Shown: positions 33,647 to 42,350, counted from the stretch's first letter. The stretch: DNA of 48,825 nucleotides from Solihabitans fulvus (GCF_008386585.1 NZ_VUOB01000041.1:391616-440440); one strand, 5' to 3'. Notes: a model not told the origin generated them from the sequence alone. Numbers and translations are program-made.

Positions 33647-36114
33647 TGGCAGGCCTCACAGGTCTCGGGGTTCTCCAGGGAGCAGGCGACGGCCGCGTCA
33701 ACGATGCCCACACTGTCCACAGTGGACTTACCGGCGGCGACGGTGGTCATGGCGATCCTGGTCGCCGGCCGGGACCGCAGGTAGTACGTGGTCTTCAGCC
33801 CCGAACGCCAGGCGTAGGCGTACATCGAGGACAGCTTGCCGATGGTCGGCTCGGCCATGAACAGGTTCAGCGACTGGCTCTGGTCGATGAACGGCGTCCG
33901 CGCGGCGGCCAGGTCGATCAGCGCCTTCTGCGGCAGCTCCCACGCGGTGCGGTACAGCGTGCGCACGTCCTCGGGCACCTCGGCGAGGCCCTGCACCGAG
34001 CCGTCCGCCCGCTTGATCGCGTCCCTGGTCTGCTGGTCCCACCGGCCCAGCCGCTTGAGCTCGGCCACCAGGTACGGGTTGACCTGGAGGAACTCGCCGG
34101 ACAGCGTCTCCCGCTTGAAGATCGTGGACACCACCGGCTCGATGCACTCCGAGCAGCCGGCGATCGACGCGATGGTCGCCGTCGGCGCGATGGCCACCAG
34201 CAGCGAGTTGCGCAGCCCGTCGCGGCCGATCCGCTCGCGGAGTTCCGCCCACCGCTGGGGATGGCGCAGCGTCGCGTCCGGGAAGTGGTCGGGGTGCAGC
34301 ACGCCGCGGGCCGCCCTGGTCTCGCCGAACGCCGGGTGCGGCCCGTGCTTGGCGGCCAGCTCGGCCGAGGTCTCCAGCGCCGCCAGCGCGATCTCCTCGG
34401 CGATCCTGGTGGACAGCGCCAGCGCCTCGGGCGAGTCGAAGGGCAGGCGCAGCGCGAAGAACACGTCGGCCAGCCCCATCACGCCGAGCCCGACCGGCCG
34501 CCAGCGCAGGTTGCCGGTCGACGCCGACGAGGTGGGGTAGTAGCTCAGGTCGATGGTGCGGTCGAGGAACTTCACCGCGGTGCGCACGGTGTCCGCGAGC
34601 CGCGGCCAGTCGATGTCGCCGTCGACGACGTGCGCGGACAGGTTCACCGAGCCGAGGTTGCACACCGCGGTCTCGCCGTCGCTGGTGACCTCGAGGATCT
34701 CCGTGCACAGGTTGGACAGGTGGATCACGTTGCCGGGCAACGCGGTCTGGTTGCTGGCGCGGTTCGCCGCGTCCTTGAAGGTCATCCAGCCGTTGCCGGT
34801 CTGCGCGAGGGTGCGCATCATCCGGCCGTAGAGCTGCCGCGCCGGCAGCGTCCGCACGGCGAGGCCCGCGCGCTCGGCCTCCTGGTAGGCCGCGTCGAAG
34901 TCCGCGCCCCACAGGTCGGTCAGGTGCGGCACGTCCTTGGGGTCGAACAGCGACCACGGGTCGTCGAACTCGACCCGCCGCATGAACTCGTCCGGCACCC
35001 ACAGCGCCAGGTTCAGGTTGTGCGTGCGCTGCGCGTCGTCGCCGGTGTTGTCCCGCAGTTCCAGGAACTCCTCGACGTCGGCGTGCCACGGCTCCAGGTA
35101 CGCGCACGCCGCGCCCTTGCGCCTGCCGCCCTGGTTGACGGCGGCGACCGACGAGTCCAGCGTGCGCAGCCACGGCACCAGGCCGTTGGAGCGGCCGTTG
35201 GTGCCCCTGATCAGCGAGCCGCGCGAGCGGACCCTGCTCCACGAGACGCCGATGCCGCCCGCGTACTTGGACAGCCGCGCGATCTCGGTGTAGCGCTGGT
35301 AGATCGACTCCAGTTCGTCGCGCGGGGAGTCGAGCAGGAAGCAGGAGGACAGCTGCGGGTGCCGGGTGCCGGCGTTGAACAGCGTCGGCGAGCTCGGCAG
35401 GTACGCCAACCCGCTGAGCAGCCCGTACAGCTCGGCGACCTCGGCGACGGTGTCGGACAGGCCGCAGGCCACCCGCAGCAGGAAGTGTTGCGGCGCCTCG
35501 ATGACGGTCCGGTGGTCGGGGTGGCGCAGCAGGTAGCGGTCGTGCACGGTGCGCAGCCCGAAGTACTCGAACCGGTCGTCGGCGGCCAGGTCGACGAGCG
35601 CGTCGAGCGCGGCGGCGTGCTCGGTGACGAAGCCGTGCAGCCGCTCGGACAGCAGCCCGGTGCGGAAGCCCAGCTCGACCGAGTCGGTGAACGACTCGAC
35701 GCCGTGCGCGGCGACCTCGGTGTGGATCGCCCTGGTCAGCAGCCGAGCCGCCAGCTTGGAGTACTGCGGGTCCTCCGCGGTGAGCGACGCGGCCGCCCGC
35801 ACCGCGAGATCGCGCAGCGCGTGGTGGTCGTCACCGCGCTGCTGTCCACTGTGGACCGATCGAAGGACGCGTTCCGTCCGCACGTCGGGCAGCCCGCGCG
35901 CGCTGGCCGTCACCTCGGCCGACAGCGTGTCGATGGCTGTCGCCTCGGCCGAAGGTGCGTCGCCGGCCGTCGCCTCGGCGAGCAGCGCGTCGTTCGCTGT
36001 CGCCTCGGTCGACGGGGTGTCGATGGCTGTCGCCTCGGCCGAAGGTGCGTCGCTGGCTGTCGCTTCGGCGAGCAGCGCGTCGATGGCCACTGGGGCGGCG
36101 TCGACTGTGGTCAT
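33643..36114 (-). CDS. nrdA: class Ia ribonucleotide reductase, alpha (catalytic) subunit
   Basis: The 823-residue enzyme reduces ribonucleoside diphosphates. Seen: LPSSPTLFNAGTRHPQLSSCFLLD with the substrate-site Cys, SKYAGGIGVSWSRVRS, VNQGGRRKGAACAYLEPWHADVEEFL, NLCTEILEV with the active-site Cys/Glu, PTATIASIAGCSECIEPV, KTTYYLRSRPATR, and a redox-active C-terminal CEACQ tail. ATG 36114 has an aggag ribosome-binding site. Residues 11-70 are an odd tandem repeat of ten residues (DALLAEATAS-like), followed by TERVLRSVH. I see no typical N-terminal ATP-cone, so allosteric control may differ. The leader holds a cobalamin riboswitch, implying that a B12-dependent class II enzyme exists elsewhere. 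Confidence 0.95.
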   Translation of the reverse strand: MTTVDAAPVAIDALLAEATASDAPSAEATAIDTPSTEATANDALLAEATAGDAPSAEATAIDTLSAEVTASARGLPDVRTERVLRSVHSGQQRGDDHHALRDLAVRAAASLTAEDPQYSKLAARLLTRAIHTEVAAHGVESFTDSVELGFRTGLLSERLHGFVTEHAAALDALVDLAADDRFEYFGLRTVHDRYLLRHPDHRTVIEAPQHFLLRVACGLSDTVAEVAELYGLLSGLAYLPSSPTLFNAGTRHPQLSSCFLLDSPRDELESIYQRYTEIARLSKYAGGIGVSWSRVRSRGSLIRGTNGRSNGLVPWLRTLDSSVAAVNQGGRRKGAACAYLEPWHADVEEFLELRDNTGDDAQRTHNLNLALWVPDEFMRRVEFDDPWSLFDPKDVPHLTDLWGADFDAAYQEAERAGLAVRTLPARQLYGRMMRTLAQTGNGWMTFKDAANRASNQTALPGNVIHLSNLCTEILEVTSDGETAVCNLGSVNLSAHVVDGDIDWPRLADTVRTAVKFLDRTIDLSYYPTSSASTGNLRWRPVGLGVMGLADVFFALRLPFDSPEALALSTRIAEEIALAALETSAELAAKHGPHPAFGETRAARGVLHPDHFPDATLRHPQRWAELRERIGRDGLRNSLLVAIAPTATIASIAGCSECIEPVVSTIFKRETLSGEFLQVNPYLVAELKRLGRWDQQTRDAIKRADGSVQGLAEVPEDVRTLYRTAWELPQKALIDLAAARTPFIDQSQSLNLFMAEPTIGKLSSMYAYAWRSGLKTTYYLRSRPATRIAMTTVAAGKSTVDSVGIVDAAVACSLENPETCEACQ
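35901..36080 (-). repeat. six-unit 30-bp coding repeat in the nrdA 5' end
   Basis: Units of exactly 30 bases start at 35901, 35931, 35961, 35991, 36021 and 36051. The second (35931-35960) and fifth (36021-36050) are identical, and the third and sixth are near-identical, giving a 90-base higher-order period. They encode ten-residue units of the form (I/S/N/G)D(A/T)(L/P)(L/S)(A/T)E(A/V)TA. Confidence 0.9.
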
Positions 36115-36255
36115 GCCCTCTCCTCGTGAGCTTCGCGACCCTGGGGCGAAGCGCGCGAGGACGAGCGGCCTGCCCCGTGCCAGGCGGCAGCCGCTGGTCG
36201 TCCGCGTGCGCCCACCCTCGGGGCCCGGGACCGCGCGCAACCGTGTGGTGCGCGC

Positions 36256-36450
36256 GCCGGTGGCAGGTCTTCGGACTCGTGGGCGCCCGCCGGTCGAGGA
36301 GACCTGCGGATCTACTGGCCGTCGCTTCCCGGGCACACCCAGTGCTTGACCGCGCCTCCGTGGGGAGGGCGGTGACGGCGTTCGTTCCCACTTACCGCTG
36401 CGGGGCAGTCCCGGAGTCACACCGGGTTCCCTGTTGCCTCGTTCCGGACC
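36256..36450 (-). promoter_or_regulatory. cobalamin (AdoCbl) riboswitch of nrdAB
   Basis: Read on the minus strand the leader has the conserved B12 elements in order: acagggaacccggtgtga, actccgggactgccccgc, agcggtaagtggga, the cactggg...cccgggaagc arm with ggccagtaga, and the B12 box gagtccgaagacctgccacc ending near 36259. A GC-rich hairpin (36232-36256) follows toward nrdA and may be part of the expression platform. In Streptomyces the same element shuts off nrdABS when coenzyme B12 is available, so that class II reductase takes over. Confidence 0.93.
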
Positions 36451-36484
36451 GCTGTGCGGGCCGGCCGAACCACCAGCGCGCCGA

Positions 36485-36530
36485 AGACTACATGTTGTGG
36501 TGCGATCATGAAAGCGCCCCTACATGTGTC
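36485..36530 (-). promoter_or_regulatory. nrdAB promoter with a predicted NrdR-box pair
   Basis: Two similar sites with core acatgt lie at 36490-36495 and 36522-36527, exactly 32 bases apart: gactacatgttgtgg and ccctacatgtgtcgg. Their minus-strand reading (ccacaacatgtagtc / ccgacacatgtaggg) resembles the NrdR consensus acaCwAtATaTwGtgt. A roughly three-turn spacing is the NrdR hallmark. The proximal box overlaps a possible -10 (TAGTCT, minus strand, 36490-36485). Transcription from here would lead straight into the B12 riboswitch. Confidence 0.65.
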
Positions 36531-36594
36531 GGCGAGTCGCCGGGTTTGTGGAGCTGACTAGGAGATGCGAACACCCATCTGCGAAGGTCTGCGT

Positions 36595-38682
36595 GTGGGC
36601 AACGAGACCTCTTTCCCCCGTCAGCACGCGCGGACCCAGCGGTTCACCCTCGGCGCGCCGAGGACCTTCGCCGTCGCGCCCGACGGTTCGCGCGCCGTGT
36701 TCCTCCGTTCCTCCTCGGCCACCAGCCGGGACAACGGGTTGTGGGCCGTGGACACCGCCACCGGCCAGGAGACGCTGCTGGTCGACCCGGCCACGCTGCT
36801 CGCCGACGCCGAGAACCTGTCGGCGCAGGAGCGGGCGCGGCGCGAACGCACCCGCGAGTCGGCGTCGGGCATCGTCGGCTACGCCGTGGACGCCGAGCTG
36901 CGCCTTGCCGCGTTCGCCCTGTCCGGCAAGGCGTTCGTCGCGGACCTCGGCACCGGCGAGACCCGCGAGCTGCCCGTCGATGGCGCGGTGCTCGACCCGA
37001 GGCCGGACCCGACCGGCCGGCACGTCGCCTACGTCTCCGGTGGCGCGCTGCGCGTGGTCGGCGTGGACGGCTCCGGAGGCCTCGCGCTGGCCGAGCCGGA
37101 CGGCCCCGAGATCACCTGGGGCGTCGCCGAGTTCATCGCGGCCGAGGAGATGGACCGGTACCGCGGCTACTGGTGGTCCCCGGAAGGCGAGCACCTGCTC
37201 GCCGCCAGGGTGGACAACGCGCCCGTCGCCCGCTGGCACATCGCCGACCCGGCGAACCCCGCCACCCTCGCCGCCGAGGTCGCCTATCCCGCGGCCGGCA
37301 CGGCCAACGCCGAGGTGTCCCTCGCGGTGCTCGGCCTGGACGGGTCGCGGGTCGACATCGAGTGGGACCGCGCCGCCTTCCCGTACCTGAACTCCGCGCA
37401 CTGGTCCGCCGGCGGCTCGCCGCTGCTGGCCGTGCAGTCCCGCGACCAGCGGACGCTGCGGGTGCTCGCGGTCGACCCCGGCACCGGGCAGACCCGCCTG
37501 CTGCGCGAGGAGACCGACCCGCACTGGGTCGAGGTCATGCCGGGCGCGCCGGCCTGGACCGCGGACGGCCGCCTGGTGATGATCGCCGTGCGCGACAACG
37601 CCTACCGGCTGCTCGTCGGGGACGACGTGCTGACCGGCGACGACCTCCAGGTGCGGACCGTGCTGCACGTCGGCGACGCCGACGTGCTGATCTCCGCCTC
37701 GGCGCAGGATCCCACCCAGGTGCACGTGTACCGCGTGCCGCTGTCCGGAGCCCAGATCCAGCGTGTGTCCACTGTGGATGGTGTGCACAACGCGGTGCGG
37801 TCGGGCGACACCACCGTGCTGCTGTCCGCCGGGATGGACTGGTTCGGCTCGCGGGTCAGCGTGCTGCGCGGCGACGAGGTCGTCGCGCATGTCGCCTCGC
37901 ACGCCGAGACGCCGTCGCTCGTGCCGAACGTGACGCTGCTGACCGTCGGCGAGCGCAGGCTGCGCTGCGCGCTGCTGCTGCCGACCGGCCACCAGCCGGG
38001 TTCGGCGAAGCTGCCCGTGCTGCTCGACCCCTACGGCGGCCCGCACTCGCAGCGCGTGCTCAGCGCGCGCAACGCCTACCTCGCCTCGCAGTGGTTGGCG
38101 GACCAGGGTTTCGCCGTGCTGGTGGCCGACGGCCGGGGCACGCCGGGCCGGGGTCCTGACTGGGACAGGGAGATCGCCTTCGACTTCGCCGGCGCCACCC
38201 TGGAGGACCAGGTCGACGCCGTGCAGGCGGTCGCGGCCGAGCACCCCGACCTCGACCTGAGCCGGGTCGGCATCCGGGGCTGGTCCTACGGCGGGTACCT
38301 GTCGGCGCTCGCGGTGCTGCGGCGGCCCGACGTGTTCCACGCGGGCATCGCGGGCGCGCCGGTCACCGACTGGCGCCTCTACGACACGCACTACACCGAG
38401 CGCTACCTCGGCCACCCCGCCGAGCGGCCCGAGGTGTACGACGGCAACTCGCTGATCGCCGACGCGCCGAAGCTGACCAGGCCGCTGATGATCATCCACG
38501 GGCTGGCCGACGACAACGTGGTCGCCGCGCACACCCTGCGGCTGTCCTCCGCGCTGCTGGAGGCCGGCCGCCCGCACACCGTCCTGCCGCTGTCCGGCGT
38601 GACGCACATGACCCCGCAGGAGCAGGTGGCCGAGAACCTCCTGCTGCTCCAGGTCGACTTCCTCACCAAGGCACTCGGGTAG
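36595..38682 (+). CDS. S9 family prolyl oligopeptidase / dipeptidyl peptidase IV-like
   Basis: The 695-residue protein has an N-terminal beta-propeller (about 1-440) and a C-terminal alpha/beta-hydrolase. The catalytic triad is visible: Ser564 in GWSYGGYLSA, Asp639 in HGLADDNV, His671 in GVTHMT. The EAEE-type motif FIAAEEMDRYRGYWWSPEG is the DPP-IV double-Glu that anchors substrate N-termini, favouring a dipeptidyl peptidase. There is no signal peptide, so it is probably cytosolic. GTG 36595 has gaagg 7 bases upstream; ATG 36565 is in frame but its ribosome-binding site is too close. It diverges from nrdA. Confidence 0.92.
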   Translation: MGNETSFPRQHARTQRFTLGAPRTFAVAPDGSRAVFLRSSSATSRDNGLWAVDTATGQETLLVDPATLLADAENLSAQERARRERTRESASGIVGYAVDAELRLAAFALSGKAFVADLGTGETRELPVDGAVLDPRPDPTGRHVAYVSGGALRVVGVDGSGGLALAEPDGPEITWGVAEFIAAEEMDRYRGYWWSPEGEHLLAARVDNAPVARWHIADPANPATLAAEVAYPAAGTANAEVSLAVLGLDGSRVDIEWDRAAFPYLNSAHWSAGGSPLLAVQSRDQRTLRVLAVDPGTGQTRLLREETDPHWVEVMPGAPAWTADGRLVMIAVRDNAYRLLVGDDVLTGDDLQVRTVLHVGDADVLISASAQDPTQVHVYRVPLSGAQIQRVSTVDGVHNAVRSGDTTVLLSAGMDWFGSRVSVLRGDEVVAHVASHAETPSLVPNVTLLTVGERRLRCALLLPTGHQPGSAKLPVLLDPYGGPHSQRVLSARNAYLASQWLADQGFAVLVADGRGTPGRGPDWDREIAFDFAGATLEDQVDAVQAVAAEHPDLDLSRVGIRGWSYGGYLSALAVLRRPDVFHAGIAGAPVTDWRLYDTHYTERYLGHPAERPEVYDGNSLIADAPKLTRPLMIIHGLADDNVVAAHTLRLSSALLEAGRPHTVLPLSGVTHMTPQEQVAENLLLLQVDFLTKALG

Positions 38683-38696
38683 GAAGCCCGCAACAG

Positions 38697-38741
38697 CACG
38701 AAGGACCCCGCCGGAACGAACGTCCGACGGGGTCCTTCGTG
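38697..38741. terminator. bidirectional terminator
   Basis: A perfect 14-bp stem (cacgaaggaccccg 38697-38710 with 38728-38741), 17-base loop, lies between the convergent S9 peptidase and spermidine synthase genes. Confidence 0.8.
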
Positions 38742-38757
38742 GTCTTGACTTCGTGGC

Positions 38758-39630
38758 TTAGCCGTTGTGCCGCACCGAATACGGCGGGATCGAGCAGCCC
38801 CGCAGCGCGTCCGCGTCGATCGACACCGGGCGGTAGCCGCTGGCGGGCAGCCGCTCGATCATCGTCGCGGTCGGGTCGGCGACCTCGTCGGCGCGGCCGA
38901 ACAGGTACGCCCACTCGTGCTCGTCCGAGCCGTAGTAGGCGACCGTGCCGAACACGTCGGTGAAACGCTGCCAGGAACGCAACAGCGTGCCGTTGCGCCA
39001 CATCGTCTGGCAGCCGGCCTGCGACACCACGACACCGCCAGGCGCGAGCACCGAGCGGCACATCCGCAGGAACTCCTCGCCGTACAGGCGGTTGTGCTGC
39101 GCGTCGTCCTCCCGCTCGTCGGGCAGGTCGACCAGCACGATGTCGTAGCGGTCGGTGCCCTCGGCGGCCTTGCGCAGGAACTCCCACCCGTCGGTGAAGT
39201 GCACCCGCACCGCGCCGTCGCCGCGCTCGGCGGCGGCCAGCTCGTCGTTGGTGTAGCCGTAGGGCAGGTGCTCGGCGCACAGCCGCACGGCCTGCTCGTC
39301 GATGTCGACGTGGTCGACCAGCGACGCGCCTGCGGCCGTGGCCATCTGGCAGACGACACCCTCGCTTGAGCCGATCACCAGCACCCGGTCGACGCGGTCG
39401 GCCAGCAGCAGCGCGGGCACCATCAGGGCCTCGTGGTACACGAGCTGGCTGAACTCGGTGCTCTGCCGGTCGTTGTCGCAGAACAGCGAGACGCCCTGCG
39501 ACGTGCGTCCGATCAGCAGGTGCTGGTACGCCGTGTCGGTCTCGACCAGCACCTCGTCCAGATCCCACAGCCGCACCATGCCGTTGGCAAGCGGCTCACG
39601 GATGGTCTGGTGCTCCTGGGTCGTGGTCAA
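38758..39630 (-). CDS. speE: spermidine synthase-like aminopropyltransferase
   Basis: The 290-residue protein has the spermidine-synthase order: LLIGRTSQGVSLFCDNDRQSTEFSQLVYHEALMVPALL, VLVIGSSEGVVCQMA (nucleotide-binding, GxxE), DHVDIDEQAVRLC, YDIVLVDLPDE (with the catalytic Asp position), LYGEEFLRMCRSVLAPGGVVVSQAG. It transfers aminopropyl from decarboxylated AdoMet to a diamine. GSSEG in place of GGGDG is a variant, so the acceptor may not be putrescine. Its start overlaps the speD end (ATGA type), and the three-gene polyamine operon supports the function. Confidence 0.88.
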   Translation of the reverse strand: MTTTQEHQTIREPLANGMVRLWDLDEVLVETDTAYQHLLIGRTSQGVSLFCDNDRQSTEFSQLVYHEALMVPALLLADRVDRVLVIGSSEGVVCQMATAAGASLVDHVDIDEQAVRLCAEHLPYGYTNDELAAAERGDGAVRVHFTDGWEFLRKAAEGTDRYDIVLVDLPDEREDDAQHNRLYGEEFLRMCRSVLAPGGVVVSQAGCQTMWRNGTLLRSWQRFTDVFGTVAYYGSDEHEWAYLFGRADEVADPTATMIERLPASGYRPVSIDADALRGCSIPPYSVRHNG

Positions 39631-40046
39631 CCCGTCTTCTCCTTCTCAGTCAACGGAATCGGCGGGAAGTCCCAGCCCCGCCGGATGGTCTCCACCCGGG
39701 TGGTGGTGGCGCCCAGCTCGCTGGCCAACAGTCGCACGGCCAGCTCCGGGTCCGCCCGGTTCCCGCAGGTGAACGCATCCACGAACACCGACCCGATCTC
39801 CGGGTAGGTGTGCACCGAGGCGTGTGACTCGGACAGCAGCGCCAACACCGTCACACCCTGCGGATCGAACCGTTTGGAGATCACCTCGCAGACCGTCGCG
39901 TCCGCTTGGCCGAGCACCCGCTCTAGGGTGCTCCTCAGGAACTGCTCATCATTGAGTAGCTCCTCGTCCACGCCAGCCAGCTCGGCCATCACGTGTCGCC
40001 CGGCGAACAGGCCGACCTCTGGCGCGGTGCCAAGGGCTTCGGACAT
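39627..40046 (-). CDS. speD: S-adenosylmethionine decarboxylase proenzyme
   Basis: The 139-residue prokaryotic class 1B enzyme self-cleaves to make a pyruvoyl cofactor. The motif LSESHASVHTYPE gives cleavage before Ser74. His79 and Cys94 (TCG) stand 5 and 20 residues after Ser74, the same spacing as S63/H68/C83 of the Thermotoga enzyme. It supplies decarboxylated AdoMet to the aminopropyltransferase encoded next. It lies 43 bases after the decarboxylase gene stop and overlaps speE. Confidence 0.96.
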   Translation of the reverse strand: MSEALGTAPEVGLFAGRHVMAELAGVDEELLNDEQFLRSTLERVLGQADATVCEVISKRFDPQGVTVLALLSESHASVHTYPEIGSVFVDAFTCGNRADPELAVRLLASELGATTTRVETIRRGWDFPPIPLTEKEKTG

Positions 40047-40089
40047 CTATCACCCTCCCTGCTATTGAGTGCCGATCAGATTGCGGCGT

Positions 40090-41307
40090 TCATTCTGCGC
40101 CATCGACGCAGTAGGTACGCAACGGCTCGAAGCCGTTGAACTCCACCGAGGAGTAGCTGGCGGTGTACGCGCCGGTGCTGAGGATGTCGACGTGGTCACC
40201 TGCGGCCAGGTCCAGCGGCAACTCGTAGTGAGTGTGCTGGTACAGCACGTCATCGCCGTCGCAGGTGGGGCCCGCCAGCACGACCGGCCCGGTCGGCCCG
40301 CCGTCCCTTGAGGTCAGCACCGGGTACGCGATCGCCTCGCCCTCGGTCTCCACCAGGCCGCCGTACTTGCCGACGTCGAGAAACACCCATCGGGTGTCGT
40401 CCCGATAGGACTTGCGGGAGACCAGCACCACCTCGGAGCGAAGGACACCCGCCTCGCCGACGATGGACCGGCCCGGCTCGATCATGAGCCTCGGCCGGTG
40501 CTCGCCGAAGGACCGCGCCACGGCGGCGCGGATGGCCGCGCCGTACTCGGCCAGCGGGGGAGCCTGGGTGCGGTAGCTGGCCGGCAGGCCGCCACCGAGG
40601 TTCAGCGAGGTCAGCTCGACACCGCGGTCGCGCAGCGCGGCGGCGATCTCGGCCGCGGTGGCGATGCCGGAATCCCACCCGGCAGGGTCGAGCTGCTGGG
40701 AGCCGACGTGGAACGAGACGCCGCTCGCGTCGAGGCCCAGCTCGACGGCGCGCGCGAGCAGCTCGACGACCATCTCGGGCTCGCAGCCGAACTTCCGCCC
40801 GAACGGGTAGATGGATCCCTTGTCCCGCAACAGAGTCCGGCAGAACACCGAGGAGCCCGGCGCGTGCGCCGCGAGGTTGTCCAGGTCGGCCTCGCTGTCG
40901 CAGGCGTACATCCGCACGCCCCGCGCGTAGGCGTAGGCGACCTGCGCGGCCTTCTTGATGGGGTTGCTGTAGGAGATCGTCTCCGGCGCGGCGCCCTCGG
41001 CGAGGCACAGGTCGATCTCGGCAGGGCTGGCGACGTCGAAGGAACAGCCGAGCGCGGCGAGCGCGCGGACCACCTCGGGCGCCGGATTCGCCTTGACCGC
41101 GTAGTAGATGCCGGCCTCCGGCAGCGCCGAGGACACCTCGGCGAAGCGCCGCCGCACCGTCTCGAGGTCGATGACCAGGCACGGCGTCGGGGGCGGCGTC
41201 TCGGCGAGGAACCGGCGGACGCGGTCACTCACCGAGGGTGCCTCGGTGCCCTGTGTCAGCTGGACGGACGTCACGGTCGCCCGGTCGTCCGTGGTGGTGC
41301 TGGTCAT
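40090..41307 (-). CDS. ornithine/lysine decarboxylase (fold III PLP enzyme)
   Basis: The 405-residue protein belongs to the alanine-racemase-fold decarboxylases. The PLP lysine is Lys72 in YYAVKANP. SYSNPIKKAAQVAYAYARGV, FHVGSQQ, LNLGGGLPASY, and MIEPGRSIVGEAG with the phosphate/PLP site are present. The catalytic Cys349 is in GPTCDGDDVLY. It makes putrescine or cadaverine; the substrate-specificity helix does not decide between ornithine and lysine by eye. ATG 41307 has a ggaggag ribosome-binding site; the frame is open 62 codons further upstream. It heads the operon with speD and speE. Confidence 0.92.
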   Translation of the reverse strand: MTSTTTDDRATVTSVQLTQGTEAPSVSDRVRRFLAETPPPTPCLVIDLETVRRRFAEVSSALPEAGIYYAVKANPAPEVVRALAALGCSFDVASPAEIDLCLAEGAAPETISYSNPIKKAAQVAYAYARGVRMYACDSEADLDNLAAHAPGSSVFCRTLLRDKGSIYPFGRKFGCEPEMVVELLARAVELGLDASGVSFHVGSQQLDPAGWDSGIATAAEIAAALRDRGVELTSLNLGGGLPASYRTQAPPLAEYGAAIRAAVARSFGEHRPRLMIEPGRSIVGEAGVLRSEVVLVSRKSYRDDTRWVFLDVGKYGGLVETEGEAIAYPVLTSRDGGPTGPVVLAGPTCDGDDVLYQHTHYELPLDLAAGDHVDILSTGAYTASYSSVEFNGFEPLRTYCVDGAE

Positions 41308-41412
41308 GCCGCCGGTGCCTCCTCCCGAATGTGGTGCGCGGATGGCGCGGCCCGCCACTCTAGGTCGTCCGGAAGGCGCGTGACAGTCCCGTTTGCCTAG
41401 CTCTGACGTGTT

Positions 41413-41513
41413 AGTTCTGTCTCGTTGCCCGCCGGCCGGCCGAGGGTCGCCAGGACGGTCGAGCCGCCGGCTGTCGGAACGTCGTTGGGGCAAGGGGGAA
41501 ACGGGACAGAACT
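41413..41513. repeat. distant near-perfect 13-bp inverted repeat
   Basis: agttctgtctcgt (41413-41425) and acgggacagaact (41501-41513) are inverted copies with one mismatch, 75 bases apart. They lie between the polyamine operon 5' end and the SDR gene terminator. Unknown role; the outer copy abuts the SDR terminator. Confidence 0.45.
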
Positions 41514-41545
41514 GAGCCCCGAACTCGACCGAGTTCGGGGCTCAG
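41512..41545 (-). terminator. terminator of the SDR gene
   Basis: A perfect 15-bp stem ctgagccccgaactc (41512-41526) / 41531-41545 with a gacc loop, 19 bases past the SDR stop. Confidence 0.8.
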
Positions 41546-41563
41546 CGCGCTGGGTGAGTGTAG

Positions 41564-42334
41564 TCACGCCTGCTGGGTCGGCAGAATCATCACGGTCGGC
41601 AGGTTGACGTGCTTGGGCCGGGACACGGTGTAGGCGATCAGGTCGGCGATGTCCTCGGCGGCGAGCGCGGGCACCGCCTCGAACATCCCGTCCAGCTGGG
41701 CGCTGAGCTCGGGGTGGTCGACGTGGTCGGCCAGCTCGGTCCTGGTCAGCCCCGGCTCGATGGCCGTGACCCGCACGCCCTTGCCGGCCAGCTCGCCCCG
41801 CACGGCCTGGGACAGGTAGCTCGCCGCCGCCTTGGTCGCGCCGTAGACGGAGTAGCCGGGGAAGGTGACCTTCGCGCCGAGCGAGGACACGGTCAGCAGG
41901 TCGGCGGTGCCGTGCTCGGCGGACTCCACCAGCGCCGGTAGGAACGCTGCGAACACCCGCAGCACCCCGGTGAGGTTGGTGTCGATCATGCGCTGCCACT
42001 GGTCCGCGCGCAGGTCGGTGATCGGGTCGGCGAGCATGACGCCCGCGTTGTTGACCAGCAGGTCGACCCGGCCGAGTTCGGCGGCCACGCGCTTGGCCGC
42101 GGCGGCGATCTGCTCGTCGTCGGTCACGTCGGCGGCGACGGCGATGGCCCTACCGCCCGCCGAGGTGATGGTCCGCACCAGCTCCTCGAGCCGGTCGGCG
42201 CGCCGGGCCAGCAGGGCGACGCTCGCCCCGTCGGCGGCCAGCCGCAGCGCGGTCGCCGCGCCCATGCCGCTGGCCGCTCCGGTCACGACGGCGACGCGGC
42301 CGGCGAGGGGCTTGGTGGCGATGGTGGTGCTCAT
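41564..42334 (-). CDS. short-chain dehydrogenase/reductase (classical SDR)
   Basis: The 256-residue NAD(P)-dependent oxidoreductase has the cofactor motif VVTGAASGMGAATAL, ARRADRLEEL, the structural NNAG in LVNNAGVML, catalytic Ser in LLTVSSLGAKV, and Tyr/Lys in YSVYGATKAA. ARR after beta-2 suggests NADP(H). The substrate is unknown. It diverges from an XRE-MmyB regulator, a very common pairing in actinomycetes in which the regulator controls the SDR gene (family-context knowledge). Monocistronic with its own terminator. Confidence 0.92.
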   Translation of the reverse strand: MSTTIATKPLAGRVAVVTGAASGMGAATALRLAADGASVALLARRADRLEELVRTITSAGGRAIAVAADVTDDEQIAAAAKRVAAELGRVDLLVNNAGVMLADPITDLRADQWQRMIDTNLTGVLRVFAAFLPALVESAEHGTADLLTVSSLGAKVTFPGYSVYGATKAAASYLSQAVRGELAGKGVRVTAIEPGLTRTELADHVDHPELSAQLDGMFEAVPALAAEDIADLIAYTVSRPKHVNLPTVMILPTQQA

Positions 42335-42350
42335 GCTTCGTGCTCCAGAC

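Noticed and set aside
35831..36391. NrdA extended to the upstream start at 36420
   Set aside because: The extra 102 codons are the translated cobalamin riboswitch; ATG 36114 has a good ribosome-binding site.
36520..38607. Long antisense frame opposite the S9 peptidase
   Set aside because: It mirrors high-GC codon bias; the composition is His/Val/Arg-rich with no motif, while the plus strand has a full catalytic triad.
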